A DNA stretch of 64,000 nucleotides from positions 1 through 64,000 of the forward strand of contig JAJXYC010000008.1 of assembly GCA_021780815.1 (NCBI GenBank), given 5' to 3'. Below the pieces are notes generated by a model. That model worked only from the letters and a program-made list of their open reading frames with translations. It ran no database searches and had not been told where the DNA came from. How positions within the stretch are numbered: the first letter of the stretch is position 1; the number at the start of each line of letters is the position of its first letter. Made by a program: the position numbers and the translations under genes. This stretch comes from Bacteroidota bacterium (GTDB taxonomy: Bacteria > Bacteroidota > Ignavibacteria > Kapaibacteriales > UBA2268). Shown piece by piece: positions 1 to 7,792 of the stretch.

Positions 1-175
1 AATGACAAGTAGTGCATTGTCATTCTGATCGTAGCGAATAATCCATTAGATTCCCTCTTGCGAGGGAATGACAAGTAGTGCATTGTCATTCTGATCGTAG
101 CGAATAATCCATTAGATTCCCTCTTGCGAGGGAATGACATGTAGTGCATTGTCATTCTGATCGAAGCAAAGAATC
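1..175. repeat. 66-bp tandem repeat with internal hairpin
   Basis: Two full copies (1-66 and 67-132) and a partial third (133 to about 175) repeat with a period of 66 bases. Each unit has an inner hairpin with arms ATTCCCTC and GAGGGAAT around a TTGC loop, and outer inverted ends TGTCATTC and GAATGACA. The third copy diverges (cgaagcaaagaatc instead of cgtagcgaataatc). This is the layout of a dispersed REP-like intergenic element. The array may continue to the left of the window. No other clear copy was seen here; a stretch near 11629 resembles its end but is too degraded to call. Confidence 0.85.
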
Positions 176-276
176 TATACCTTTACAAATTTCCTCACCT
201 TTTTATTTCCAATTTTTAGGAAATAAATTCCAGTAGGAAGGGTGGAAACAAAAATAGAATCTTGTTTCTTTATTCC
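175..276 (-). pseudogene. Remnant of a T9SS C-terminal sorting domain
   Basis: Read on the minus strand, an open stretch of about 33 codons ends in TAG at 175-177 and is closed upstream by a TAA at 277-279. Its peptide contains LPTGIYFLKIG followed by KKVRKFVKV. This matches the final strands of a type A T9SS sorting domain (L-x-x-G-x-Y-x-L, then a basic K-x-V end). No start codon or N-terminal part is present, so it is the broken tail of a secreted protein. It lies directly against the 66-bp repeat, so the repeat or a rearrangement next to it may have removed the rest. Confidence 0.65.
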
Positions 277-311
277 TTATGCATGGACATAAAGAAAAAA
301 ATATCAAGTGA

Positions 312-2105
312 TTAGAAAAATAAATTAAGATTTTCGTCAAGTCTCCATTTTTCAGAAACACCATTTTGTCTATTTAATATCGTACCATTATGATTTATAA
401 AGATAATTACAGGGACTCCTACAATATCAAAATATTTATTAATTTCATTACTATTTTTTACAATATCAATATTCATTTTTTTATTTTTTAAAAATTCTTT
501 TATCTCATTTAATTTTTCGTTTGAAATGTAAATAACCTCAGTATTCGTTTTATTCAATAAATCTTGATTTTTTTCAATTTGATCGAAAATGATTTCACAA
601 GGACCACAAGTAGTAGAATAAAAAAATAGTAAAATATTTTTGTTAGGATTATTTAGCTTGACAATTCTTTCATTTTCGAATATTATTTCTAAATTGCAAA
701 TATTTGACTTCCTTGAAGCAGTTATCCTTTTATTTTCCAATCTAATTGAATCAATCCATAAATTTAAATCTAACTGACTACTAAAATAATCATTTCTTAT
801 CTTGGAAATTTTATTTTTTATGTTTTGATTTTTTGAATTTAAATCATAAGCCTTGATAAGATACATTAATGATGAATCAATATTGTAAAGATTATTTTTG
901 TAAACATCAGATATTCTTTCATAATTTGATGAAATTAAATAAGTTTCATTTTTTGGTGTATAATCAATTTGTTCTTGGAGAGTACTTATCACTTTATTAT
1001 AGTTTTTCAATTTATTAAATTTTACATATTTAAATTCTAAATAAATTTGTTTATTTGGTAATTGAACAAAAGAACAATTTTTCCCTTCATTATAAATTTC
1101 AAATAAATTATTATAAGCATATTCAAATTTATTATCAATATCACTTATTACTTTAATTGAATCATCAATATTATTCATTATAAGATAATAATATTTTTTT
1201 AGCAATAAATTATAAAAATTATAATTATCTTTATTTATCAATTCATTTACTAAATTTACATCTATACTCTCATTCGAAATTAATGAACACATTCTTCTTT
1301 CTGTAAAATAAGAAAATCTATTATTATTCATAAGATTCAGAATAAGATTTTTATATTCATTGTTTTCTAAAGATTTATATATCCTTGTGTTCAAAACATC
1401 ATTTAAAATATTAGATATAAAATCGTTATTTAGTAAATTTGTCGTTGATTTGGAAAGTTGAATAAAATTACGAATAAATTCATCTTGAAATTTAAGTAAT
1501 TTATACCCAACAGTGAGTACAAGAAAATAATCTCCATTTTTCGGGAAATTATCTTCAATATATTTTAATTCTGAAATCAATTCCTTTTTATCAGCTAAAT
1601 TATATTTTCCCTCATAAAGCCATTTTATTAAAAAGATACCTAAATCATTAGGAAAGGTTTTTCTACACTCTTTAAAAACGTTTAAATAATTATCTGGTTT
1701 TGAATCAATTAACAGCTCATAGAATGATTGGGTTAGTAAGTTACTATCCTTCTGAAAAACCAACTTTTGAATTGTATTGAATTCTTCAATTATCTTCTTG
1801 CCATTTGAAATATTAAATTGTACATAATAGACTGAATCATCAATGACAAAATCAGTATCATATCCATTTTTGTTTTTATTGAATTTGAAGATTTTATTTG
1901 AATAATAAGGAAATTTTGAAGATTTGCAAAAGATTTGTAAAAACATTTCCTCTTCATTAGAATTGTTAATAATTTTTGCTGTATACTTTTTTTGAGTAAT
2001 TAATGTATCAGAACTTATTACAATTTCATTTCTGCTAATTGGAGTCAAACAACTATTTAAAGTTATTAATAATCCTATAAGAATAATATTTATTTTTTGC
2101 TTCAT
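312..2105 (-). CDS. Lipoprotein with C-terminal thioredoxin-like domain
   Basis: 597 residues. A lipoprotein signal ends in LNSC with the lipid-accepting cysteine at residue 19, so the protein probably sits in the periplasm or outer membrane. The long middle (about 25-470) is rich in Asn, Lys and Tyr and largely helical; residues 380-440 look like degenerate TPR helices. The last 130 residues form a thioredoxin fold with CGPC at 500-503 and a GVPV cis-proline segment near 570, as in the TlpA/AhpC-TSA family, so a role in disulfide exchange is likely. A purine-rich AAAAAGG lies 9 bases upstream of the ATG. A hairpin at 2140-2162 separates it from the gene upstream. The substrate is unknown. 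Confidence 0.8.
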   Translation of the reverse strand: MKQKINIILIGLLITLNSCLTPISRNEIVISSDTLITQKKYTAKIINNSNEEEMFLQIFCKSSKFPYYSNKIFKFNKNKNGYDTDFVIDDSVYYVQFNISNGKKIIEEFNTIQKLVFQKDSNLLTQSFYELLIDSKPDNYLNVFKECRKTFPNDLGIFLIKWLYEGKYNLADKKELISELKYIEDNFPKNGDYFLVLTVGYKLLKFQDEFIRNFIQLSKSTTNLLNNDFISNILNDVLNTRIYKSLENNEYKNLILNLMNNNRFSYFTERRMCSLISNESIDVNLVNELINKDNYNFYNLLLKKYYYLIMNNIDDSIKVISDIDNKFEYAYNNLFEIYNEGKNCSFVQLPNKQIYLEFKYVKFNKLKNYNKVISTLQEQIDYTPKNETYLISSNYERISDVYKNNLYNIDSSLMYLIKAYDLNSKNQNIKNKISKIRNDYFSSQLDLNLWIDSIRLENKRITASRKSNICNLEIIFENERIVKLNNPNKNILLFFYSTTCGPCEIIFDQIEKNQDLLNKTNTEVIYISNEKLNEIKEFLKNKKMNIDIVKNSNEINKYFDIVGVPVIIFINHNGTILNRQNGVSEKWRLDENLNLFF

Positions 2106-2139
2106 TTTTTTTACCTTTTTTAAAAAATTTACAATATAA

Positions 2140-2162
2140 GGGTGCTGATTATCTCAACACCC
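2140..2162 (-). terminator. Hairpin after the small secreted-protein gene
   Basis: Arms GGGTG and CACCC, extended inward by TGA/TCA after one mismatch, lie 24 bases past the stop codon of the 2186-2608 gene. There is no clear U-tract. It may be a weak terminator or processing site before the thioredoxin-like lipoprotein gene. Confidence 0.45.
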
Positions 2163-2185
2163 AATGGTTAAACAATTATTTGAGT

Positions 2186-2608
2186 TTAATAATAAGTACC
2201 CGTTAAAGGATCATAATTTGTGGGAGGGTACGGAGGATATATACTTTCCCATAAACCTGGTTCGGTTGGTAGAGGTGGTTCCCATTCACCATTTTCATTT
2301 TGGAACCAACCAGAACCAGGTGATGTCGTACGCACTCCAGACCATCTTGTTGCCCAATCACCCATCCCACACTCCGTACCTGAAGCTTCACAACACCAAT
2401 TTGCCCAATCAAATGAGTCGTCAGAATTTGTTCTAATATTATGAAGCACCCAACTTCTTGTCATTCCAAGAATATTCCACTTATTGACATCGATCCTATA
2501 ATTAGTTCCATTCAACCTTGGATCATTTGGTTTTTCATATTCAGCATAACATGTACTTATTGAAAAGTATACAATAAACAATAAAAAGAAAATTCTCCTG
2601 ATTTTCAT
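2186..2608 (-). CDS. Small secreted Trp/Pro-rich protein, unknown function
   Basis: 140 residues. A signal peptide covers about 1-22 and ends STCYA before EYEKP. The mature part has many Trp and Gly and a cysteine cluster in the middle (WCCEASGTEC), and ends with a Pro/Tyr-rich tail (PPYPPTNYDP). I do not recognise a family. The cysteines and aromatic residues suggest a compact exported protein. It is the first gene after repeat copy 1 and is followed, past a hairpin, by the thioredoxin-like lipoprotein, so a link to disulfide chemistry is possible but only inferred from position. Confidence 0.65.
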   Translation of the reverse strand: MKIRRIFFLLFIVYFSISTCYAEYEKPNDPRLNGTNYRIDVNKWNILGMTRSWVLHNIRTNSDDSFDWANWCCEASGTECGMGDWATRWSGVRTTSPGSGWFQNENGEWEPPLPTEPGLWESIYPPYPPTNYDPLTGTYY

Positions 2609-2670
2609 TTTGCTACTCCTTAAATTTTAAATTAAATATTTTATTTATTTTGTTTTGTTTAAAAAAAAAA

Positions 2671-3058
2671 GTTATTTTTCCGATGAGAAGCAGACCGGAA
2701 AACCGCTTGTGGTAACAATGCTAATGCTAAACGCTACAAAGCGAAGCGGAACTACCACACCTCCCGCAATTGCTTTGTAGCATCGTCGCAATAAATTTCC
2801 ACTCGCAGTTGTATATAAATAATTTTTCTCGGCAAAATTTATTTGAACAAAATAATTTCTCTTTCTTTGGAAAATTTGCACTAATCGCTGTTTCAATACA
2901 ATAAAAATATTTTTGAAGCGTCCACATAAAGCCATAAAGCCCATCTTATGCCCTTTTTCGCACTTCCCACTTTCCCTATATTTTTATTGTATTTAAGAAT
3001 CATTTTTTCTTTTTTGCTTCCTACACTTTTTCTAATTTAACAAATTCTTTATATATAA
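2671..3058 (-). repeat. Intergenic leader repeat, copy 1 (chimeric)
   Basis: The part from about 2794 to 3058 matches the other four copies: a conserved block, then two units of the octamer ATAAAGCC (2926-2941), then the tail ending in TAATTTAACAAATT. It is closest to copy 4, with which it shares an otherwise private tail variant (cgcacttcccactttcc). The left module, 2671-2793, is different from the ~130-bp module of all other copies and has its own self-complementary stretches around accaccgc/gctttgtagc-type sequences. It stands upstream of the 2186-2608 gene. No credible gene lies in 2609-3211. Confidence 0.85.
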
Positions 3059-3124
3059 AGAGTGTTTTTTTTGAAAAAAAATTACATTCAATAGTAAAAA
3101 ATTTAATAAATTGCTAATATAACT

Positions 3125-3163
3125 ATCCTCAACCATACTCAAACAAATATTTGGGTTGAGGAT
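3125..3163 (-). terminator. Hairpin terminator after small membrane protein
   Basis: Arms ATCCTCAACC (3125-3134) and GGTTGAGGAT (3154-3163) are perfectly complementary over 10 bp. They lie about 50 bases past the stop of the 3212-3439 gene and just before repeat copy 1. No strong U-tract is seen, so the strength of termination is uncertain. Confidence 0.6.
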
Positions 3164-3211
3164 TTATACTTAAAGCAATTATATATTTATTAAAGTAGTA
3201 TTTTCAGCACT

Positions 3212-3439
3212 TTATTGTTTTTGATTTTTTTGCCAATAAAAAATAATATAAGTCCAAAAAGTAGCAATTATAGAGGCAATAACTAATTCTACGATAAAGG
3301 ATTTATCATAGATGGAAAAATATAATTTAATGGCTAATTTGTTATTTTCATCAAAATAAATAATGACTACTCGACCAAGTAAAACCCACATTAACCAAAA
3401 AGACGCTTTCGTAATAAATACCTTAATACTCTTTTTCAT
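3212..3439 (-). CDS. Small two-span membrane protein, possible immunity partner
   Basis: 75 residues, basic N-terminus, two hydrophobic segments at about 13-30 and 48-69, and a short polar C-terminus. It starts 11 bases after the stop of the glycine-rich lipoprotein gene 3451-4365, with AAAAGGAAA in front of the ATG, so the two are almost certainly co-transcribed. No family is recognised. The related lipoprotein at 5398-6285 is likewise followed by a membrane protein, although the two membrane proteins do not look alike. That recurring order suggests a functional pair (for example effector and immunity, or anchor), which is inference. Confidence 0.6.
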   Translation of the reverse strand: MKKSIKVFITKASFWLMWVLLGRVVIIYFDENNKLAIKLYFSIYDKSFIVELVIASIIATFWTYIIFYWQKNQKQ

Positions 3440-3450
3440 TTTTTTTCCTT

Positions 3451-4365
3451 TTAATAAAATGATTTAATAACTAATTGCAACCACCACGGGAATCCTAATT
3501 CATTCATAATTCCCTCAGTAAGAGAGCCCAGACTACCTGTAATCAATCCTCCTGCAACTGCTCCTGCTAAGGCACCAGCAGGACCACCCACACTTGCACC
3601 CCATGCACCCATACTTATAGCACCTTTAATAGCGCTTGAAATATCATGATAAACAATTGCTTTTTCTTTTGCAGTCATTTGCATCTTCGGATTTTGGTAT
3701 TGTTTTTTATTATTGTAATTTATTTTACCTGAATTTTCACCCAAATAGTTATCTATTTTAGATAATCCATTGTTTTCTACCCAATAATAACAACTATTTT
3801 TAGCTATACTCGCGGCTACCCCAACAATTAGATATTCGTACTTTTTGTTTAACGTAGAAGCTTGAGTAATTATATTATTCAATGAATCAGATAAAAAGAA
3901 ATAATTAATTGTATTATTAAAATACAAATCTATGATATTGTCAATCCTACTTAAATAATTTAATGCAGTTGCGCTTAAACTAGTATCAAGTAAACCTGTT
4001 TGGTATGCTGTTCTACTCGTTGTATCTATTTCAATTTGCGATGTATCAATCATTGTAGTAATATTAAATCCTTCATTTTCATAATAAGGAACTGATATTG
4101 TTAAAAGCAATGACGTTAAATTATCGTAAGTAAAATTATAACTTGAATCGTTTTTTATTCTATTTAAATTAACGATAAATGAATCTAACATAATGTTATG
4201 AGTAGCACCTATATATTCAATTGTATCTCGAAAAGTATTTAATTGCATATAAGCGTTTACTGGGGTTTTGTAATTTTGGGTTGTTGGGTTTTGTTCGCAA
4301 CTTGTTGTTAACATTGTAAAAATACTAACTAATAAACTAATAATAATACGATATTTATTTTTCAT
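3451..4365 (-). CDS. Lipoprotein with glycine-zipper C-terminus (paralogue A)
   Basis: 304 residues. The lipoprotein signal ends TTSC (Cys 23). Residues 51-57 are YIGATHN, at the same position as YIGEAHN in the protein of 5398-6285. Both proteins share a following L-D-S, a Tyr-Trp pair near residue 195, and a KGAIS start to the tail. The last 64 residues are rich in Gly/Ala with GxxxG-type spacing (GGPAGALAGAVAGG) and end with an aromatic stretch, like the membrane-active part of class II bacteriocins or glycine-zipper proteins. Function is unknown; membrane insertion of the tail is an inference. It begins 49 bases from repeat copy 2 and is followed by a small membrane protein. Confidence 0.7.
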   Translation of the reverse strand: MKNKYRIIISLLVSIFTMLTTSCEQNPTTQNYKTPVNAYMQLNTFRDTIEYIGATHNIMLDSFIVNLNRIKNDSSYNFTYDNLTSLLLTISVPYYENEGFNITTMIDTSQIEIDTTSRTAYQTGLLDTSLSATALNYLSRIDNIIDLYFNNTINYFFLSDSLNNIITQASTLNKKYEYLIVGVAASIAKNSCYYWVENNGLSKIDNYLGENSGKINYNNKKQYQNPKMQMTAKEKAIVYHDISSAIKGAISMGAWGASVGGPAGALAGAVAGGLITGSLGSLTEGIMNELGFPWWLQLVIKSFY

Positions 4366-4413
4366 ATTTTTAGCCTCAATTTAATTAATAAAAAATTATT
4401 TTAAATTTTCAGA

Positions 4414-4828
4414 CATTACTTGCACAGTTCCAAACTTTCGCCCTGCCCAATAGAACTGCGAGCGATTTCAGCGGACTTTTGCTAATTCCCAAAACAAATT
4501 TTATATTGTTTCGACAAAATAGCACCAGCCCGCTATACGTAATGAATTTCCACTCGCAGTTGTGAATAAATAATTTTTTTCGGCAAAATTTATTTGAACA
4601 AAATAATTTCTCTTTCTTTGGAAAATTTGCACTAATCGCTGTTTCAATACAATAAAAATATTTTTGAAGCGTCCACATAAAGCCATAAAGCCATAAAGCC
4701 ATAAAGCCCATTTTATGCCCTTTTCCGCATTTCCCGCCTTCTCAATATTTTTATTTCCGTCCTTCATTTATTTTTTTTATTTGCTTCTTTCACTTTTTTC
4801 TAATTTAACAAATTATTTTTATATATAA
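4414..4828 (-). repeat. Intergenic leader repeat, copy 2
   Basis: Module A (4414-4544) is bounded by the inverted ends CATTAC and GTAATG. On the minus strand it folds into a long imperfect hairpin: AGCGGGCT pairs with AGTCCGCT, TGCTA with TAGCA, AAACAA with TTGTTT. A second hairpin pairs CAGTTC with GAACTG. Module B follows, with four ATAAAGCC units (4677-4708) and an AT-rich tail ending in TAATTTAACAAATT. It is over 95% identical to copy 3 by eye across modules A and B. It ends 49 bases before the start codon of the 3451-4365 gene. No credible gene lies in 4366-4952. Confidence 0.9.
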
Positions 4829-4914
4829 CAAGTGAAGAACAATAAAATTACAAAAATTATAAAAAAAATTTTCCCCGGCAAAACGAACAATATACTAAGT
4901 AACATAAATAAAGA

Positions 4915-4934
4915 GGGTTGATGTAAGTCAACCC
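4915..4934 (-). terminator. Hairpin terminator
   Basis: Arms GGGTTGA (4915-4921) and TCAACCC (4928-4934) enclose a six-base loop, 19 bases past the stop of the 4953-5369 gene and ahead of repeat copy 2. Confidence 0.6.
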
Positions 4935-4952
4935 CCTTGAATACTTTTTTTA

Positions 4953-5369
4953 TCATTTTTCAGAGTTAGTATTGATAATTTTGTTTTTCGTATGGTAATC
5001 TTGAATTTTAAAAGCTATTAGCAAAATCAATAATAAACTAAAAAACTCGTTTGGATAATTAAAAATATAGGAAATTATTAAAATTATTATTATCATTAAA
5101 ATAATTATAATAAACCATATAGAATTAATAATCCTTTCATTTAATTCAGAACCTAATATTATCAAGAACAATACATCTAAAAAAGATTTTGAAAATTCAA
5201 TCTTAAAAAGATTTAATATTTGCCATAATAAAATTAAAATAAAAAAAAGAAGAAATTTAAAATGGTATAATAAAAACATTTTAAAATTATTAATAAAAAC
5301 ATAATCTTTCTTTCTGCTTAGCTGGTTTAGTTTTGCCTCCAAATCTTGTAAATTATCAAGCTTAGACAT
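4953..5369 (-). CDS. Small multispan membrane protein, possible immunity partner
   Basis: 138 residues. A charged, probably helical N-terminus (about 1-28) is followed by three or four hydrophobic segments (about 30-52, 60-76, 83-105, 107-123) and a polar tail. It begins 28 bases after the stop of the glycine-rich lipoprotein at 5398-6285 and has its own terminator hairpin, so the pair forms one unit headed by repeat copy 3. No family is recognised. The arrangement matches the 3451-4365/3212-3439 pair. Confidence 0.6.
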   Translation of the reverse strand: MSKLDNLQDLEAKLNQLSRKKDYVFINNFKMFLLYHFKFLLFFILILLWQILNLFKIEFSKSFLDVLFLIILGSELNERIINSIWFIIIILMIIIILIISYIFNYPNEFFSLLLILLIAFKIQDYHTKNKIINTNSEK

Positions 5370-5397
5370 TTGTCACCTATTTATTTCATTTATTTAT

Positions 5398-6285
5398 TTA
5401 ACTCCAAATTAAATACATAGCTGATGCAGCTATCCCAGCTGAACATGCGGCCGCTCCATACCTTTCTAAAGTTGCACTAATTGCACCGGCTAAGGCTCCA
5501 AGTGGATTGCATCCAGATGCTAAAAAACCATCAATTGCTCCTGATATTGCTGTTGCAATTCCTGTTGGTGTTGCCAACCCCCCAACTAAAACTGAACAAA
5601 ATCCTTTTGCATCGGCACTAATTGCGCCCTTTACAGACATAATTTGATTATTGCCTAATTCTTTTCTCTTGTTTATCCAATTTTGTCCCTTTTCGCTTGT
5701 CCAGTATTCTATTGAATGCACTGCAACATTTAACGTCATCAACATATATATTTGTTCATCATTATTTAAATTAATTTTTACAAAATTACCTAAATTTTCC
5801 AGTTCGCTATTCATTATATTAAAGTTACTCGAAGTATCTATAATTGTTAGCATACTTTGTAACACTTGATATTGTGAATTGGAAATCCGTGTGCTAATAT
5901 TACTCAGAAAAGTCGAATTAGAAAAGTTAATTGTATTTACTATATTAATCTGCATTAGAGTAGTATCTAAAATAAAATTATTTTGAGTTAAAGGGTTTTG
6001 GTTTTTAATATAGTTAATACTAATTGCTAAAATTTGAGTTAGGCTATTGTTATAATTAATATTGTAATTAAAATAGTTTGAAAAATACAGATTATAAATC
6101 GAATCCAAACAGTAATTATGAGCTTCGCCAATATAGTCAAAATCATGTAAAGTTAAGTTTGATGATTGATAACTTATTGAATTTCTCAAATTTGTTGTAT
6201 CTACTGAACTAAAATTACTTTTTTCACAAGAATTGAAAATTATAACAGTTATAGAAACTAAAAATAAAACAATATATTTTTCCAT
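5398..6285 (-). CDS. Lipoprotein with glycine-zipper C-terminus (paralogue B)
   Basis: 295 residues. Lipobox FNSC with Cys 20. YIGEAHN at 51-57 and a VHSIEYW segment align with paralogue A (3451-4365), but overall similarity is low. The last 79 residues begin SVKGAISADAKG and continue as a Gly/Ala-rich, hydrophobic tail with three cysteines (FCS, SGC, AAC) that paralogue A lacks; a disulfide in the tail is possible. It starts 48 bases from repeat copy 3. A relative of Bacteroidota lipoproteins with a G-x-x-HN motif and a bacteriocin-like tail is my best reading; activity is not shown by sequence. Confidence 0.7.
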   Translation of the reverse strand: MEKYIVLFLVSITVIIFNSCEKSNFSSVDTTNLRNSISYQSSNLTLHDFDYIGEAHNYCLDSIYNLYFSNYFNYNINYNNSLTQILAISINYIKNQNPLTQNNFILDTTLMQINIVNTINFSNSTFLSNISTRISNSQYQVLQSMLTIIDTSSNFNIMNSELENLGNFVKINLNNDEQIYMLMTLNVAVHSIEYWTSEKGQNWINKRKELGNNQIMSVKGAISADAKGFCSVLVGGLATPTGIATAISGAIDGFLASGCNPLGALAGAISATLERYGAAACSAGIAASAMYLIWS

Positions 6286-6332
6286 TTTGAATTACTCTTT
6301 TTTAATTTACAAAATTTATTTATTTTTTCGGG

Positions 6333-6750
6333 CATTACTGCACAGTTCCAAACTTTCGCCCTGCCCAATAGAACTGCGAGCGATTTCAGCGGACTTTTGC
6401 TAATTCCCAAAACAAATTATATTGTTTCGACAAAATAGCACCAGCCCGCTATACGTAATGAATTTCCACTCGCAGTTGTGAATAAATAATTTTTCTCGGC
6501 AAAATTTATTTGAACAAAATAATTTCTCTTTCTTTGGAAAATTTGCACTAATCGCTGTTTCAATACAATAAAAATATTTTTGAAGCGTCCACATAAAGCC
6601 ATAAAGCCATAAAGCCATAAAGCCATAAAGCCCATTTTATGCCCTTTTTCGTCTTTCCCGCCTTCTCAATATTTTTATTTACTTCTTGCATTTATTTTTT
6701 CTTTTTGCAAATTATGCTTTTTCTAATTTAACAAATTATTTATATAGATA
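6333..6750 (-). repeat. Intergenic leader repeat, copy 3
   Basis: Module A is 6333-6460, bounded by CATTAC and GTAATG; module B follows with five ATAAAGCC units (6593-6632) and the tail ending in TAATTTAACAAATT. It is nearly identical to copy 2: the differences seen in modules A and B are two small indels and one substitution. It stands 48 bases upstream of the 5398-6285 start codon, in the same orientation as the other copies. No credible gene lies in 6286-6870. Confidence 0.9.
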
Positions 6751-6821
6751 ATAATCGAAAAGCGAAAAAAATTTTATAGTGAAAATTATTATTTGTTAAG
6801 TATTAAAATACTAATAATATG

Positions 6822-6855
6822 AAAAGAGGCCATTTAAAATTAAATAGCCTCTTTT
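6822..6855 (-). terminator. Strong hairpin terminator
   Basis: Arms AAAAGAGGC (6822-6830) and GCCTCTTTT (6847-6855), extended by ATTT/AAAT after a mismatch, give a stable stem with T-runs usable in both directions. It lies 16 bases past the stop codon of the 6871-7764 gene. Confidence 0.8.
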
Positions 6856-6870
6856 AAGAAAAAGTATTAA

Positions 6871-7764
6871 TTATGTTTTGGGAACAGGCTTTAAATAAAC
6901 TGTGATAGTATGCTGCAACATTCCAACCACAAGGATTTGTTTGCCATTTGATAAAATTTTAATATGTGGTTCATAAGAAGTTACAGTAAGATTATAGTAA
7001 CCTTCCAAATAAAGTCCATCGAAAAATCTATTATAAAGATAATATGAATGATTATTATCTATAATAAAGCTGTAACCTGTATAAGTCTTTTGTGTTAATG
7101 TATCAAGCATCAAACTTGTTTTATCTATTGATATTTTCACTTTACCATTTGGTTCACCACCAATCCAATTTAATTGATAACCATTATCTCCGGTTGTATC
7201 TGATACATTCAAGGTATCACCACGGTGAAAATTCATAATTTTAATTTCTTCAGATAACAAAACCGAGTCGATCGAATTTGGTATTGAATTGTCATCAGAT
7301 TCAATAACCCATTTGTTGTAATTATCACCCGTATAAATATCAATTTCTTGGTAAGGTGTGTAATAGCCAATTTGAAATTCCCTCATTTGCATTGCATTGA
7401 TTACAAATGACTTCAAATGTATTTTATCATAGGAATTTGGCTCAAAAAAGATACCAGATGCATCTGTTTCATAACCATCAAATGGATGATATAAAAAATT
7501 ATCATCCTTTCCGCTAAGAACATAATCATTTCTGTATTCTTTTCGCAAAATTATTACACCCACTAAATTACTGTTATTATACATTGATTTAAGCTGTTCC
7601 TCTGTATAGTAATTCCCTGTGTAATCGGAAATCTGTTGAGCAAATTCTTTATATGTTTGCTTTTCTGGTTGAACCATATTTTTATTGCACGAAACGAACG
7701 ATATTATTACAGATAATAATATTAATAATTTGCTCGTCTTTGCTTTTAATTTTTTAACATTCAT
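6871..7764 (-). CDS. Hypothetical lipoprotein
   Basis: 297 residues. Lipoprotein signal ending FVSC (Cys 26) and a polar start to the mature part. The remainder is mixed polar and aromatic sequence with predicted beta content, a GGEPNGKVKISID segment near 202-214 that looks like a beta-sandwich turn, and a final strand-rich stretch (TITVYLKPVP). I do not recognise the family. It begins 28 bases after the stop of 7793-8518, so it is the second gene of the unit headed by repeat copy 4, and a strong terminator follows. Confidence 0.65.
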   Translation of the reverse strand: MNVKKLKAKTSKLLILLSVIISFVSCNKNMVQPEKQTYKEFAQQISDYTGNYYTEEQLKSMYNNSNLVGVIILRKEYRNDYVLSGKDDNFLYHPFDGYETDASGIFFEPNSYDKIHLKSFVINAMQMREFQIGYYTPYQEIDIYTGDNYNKWVIESDDNSIPNSIDSVLLSEEIKIMNFHRGDTLNVSDTTGDNGYQLNWIGGEPNGKVKISIDKTSLMLDTLTQKTYTGYSFIIDNNHSYYLYNRFFDGLYLEGYYNLTVTSYEPHIKILSNGKQILVVGMLQHTITVYLKPVPKT

Positions 7765-7792
7765 TTAATAACTCCTTATTTTTATAAATGCA

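Noticed and set aside
1..175. CRISPR array
   Set aside because: The period is 66 with no variable spacers; the whole unit repeats.
2164..2444. Plus-strand frames opposite the small secreted protein
   Set aside because: They lie antisense to a gene with a clear signal peptide, and have no start signal or family resemblance.
6400..6635. Conserved minus-strand reading frames of 70-100 codons within all repeat copies (MALWLYGFM...FKNIFIV type)
   Set aside because: They are a by-product of the near-identical repeat. Between copies the changes are mostly amino-acid-changing (for example F to Y, Q to L, F to N), the N-terminus is the ATAAAGCC microsatellite, and no ribosome binding site is present.
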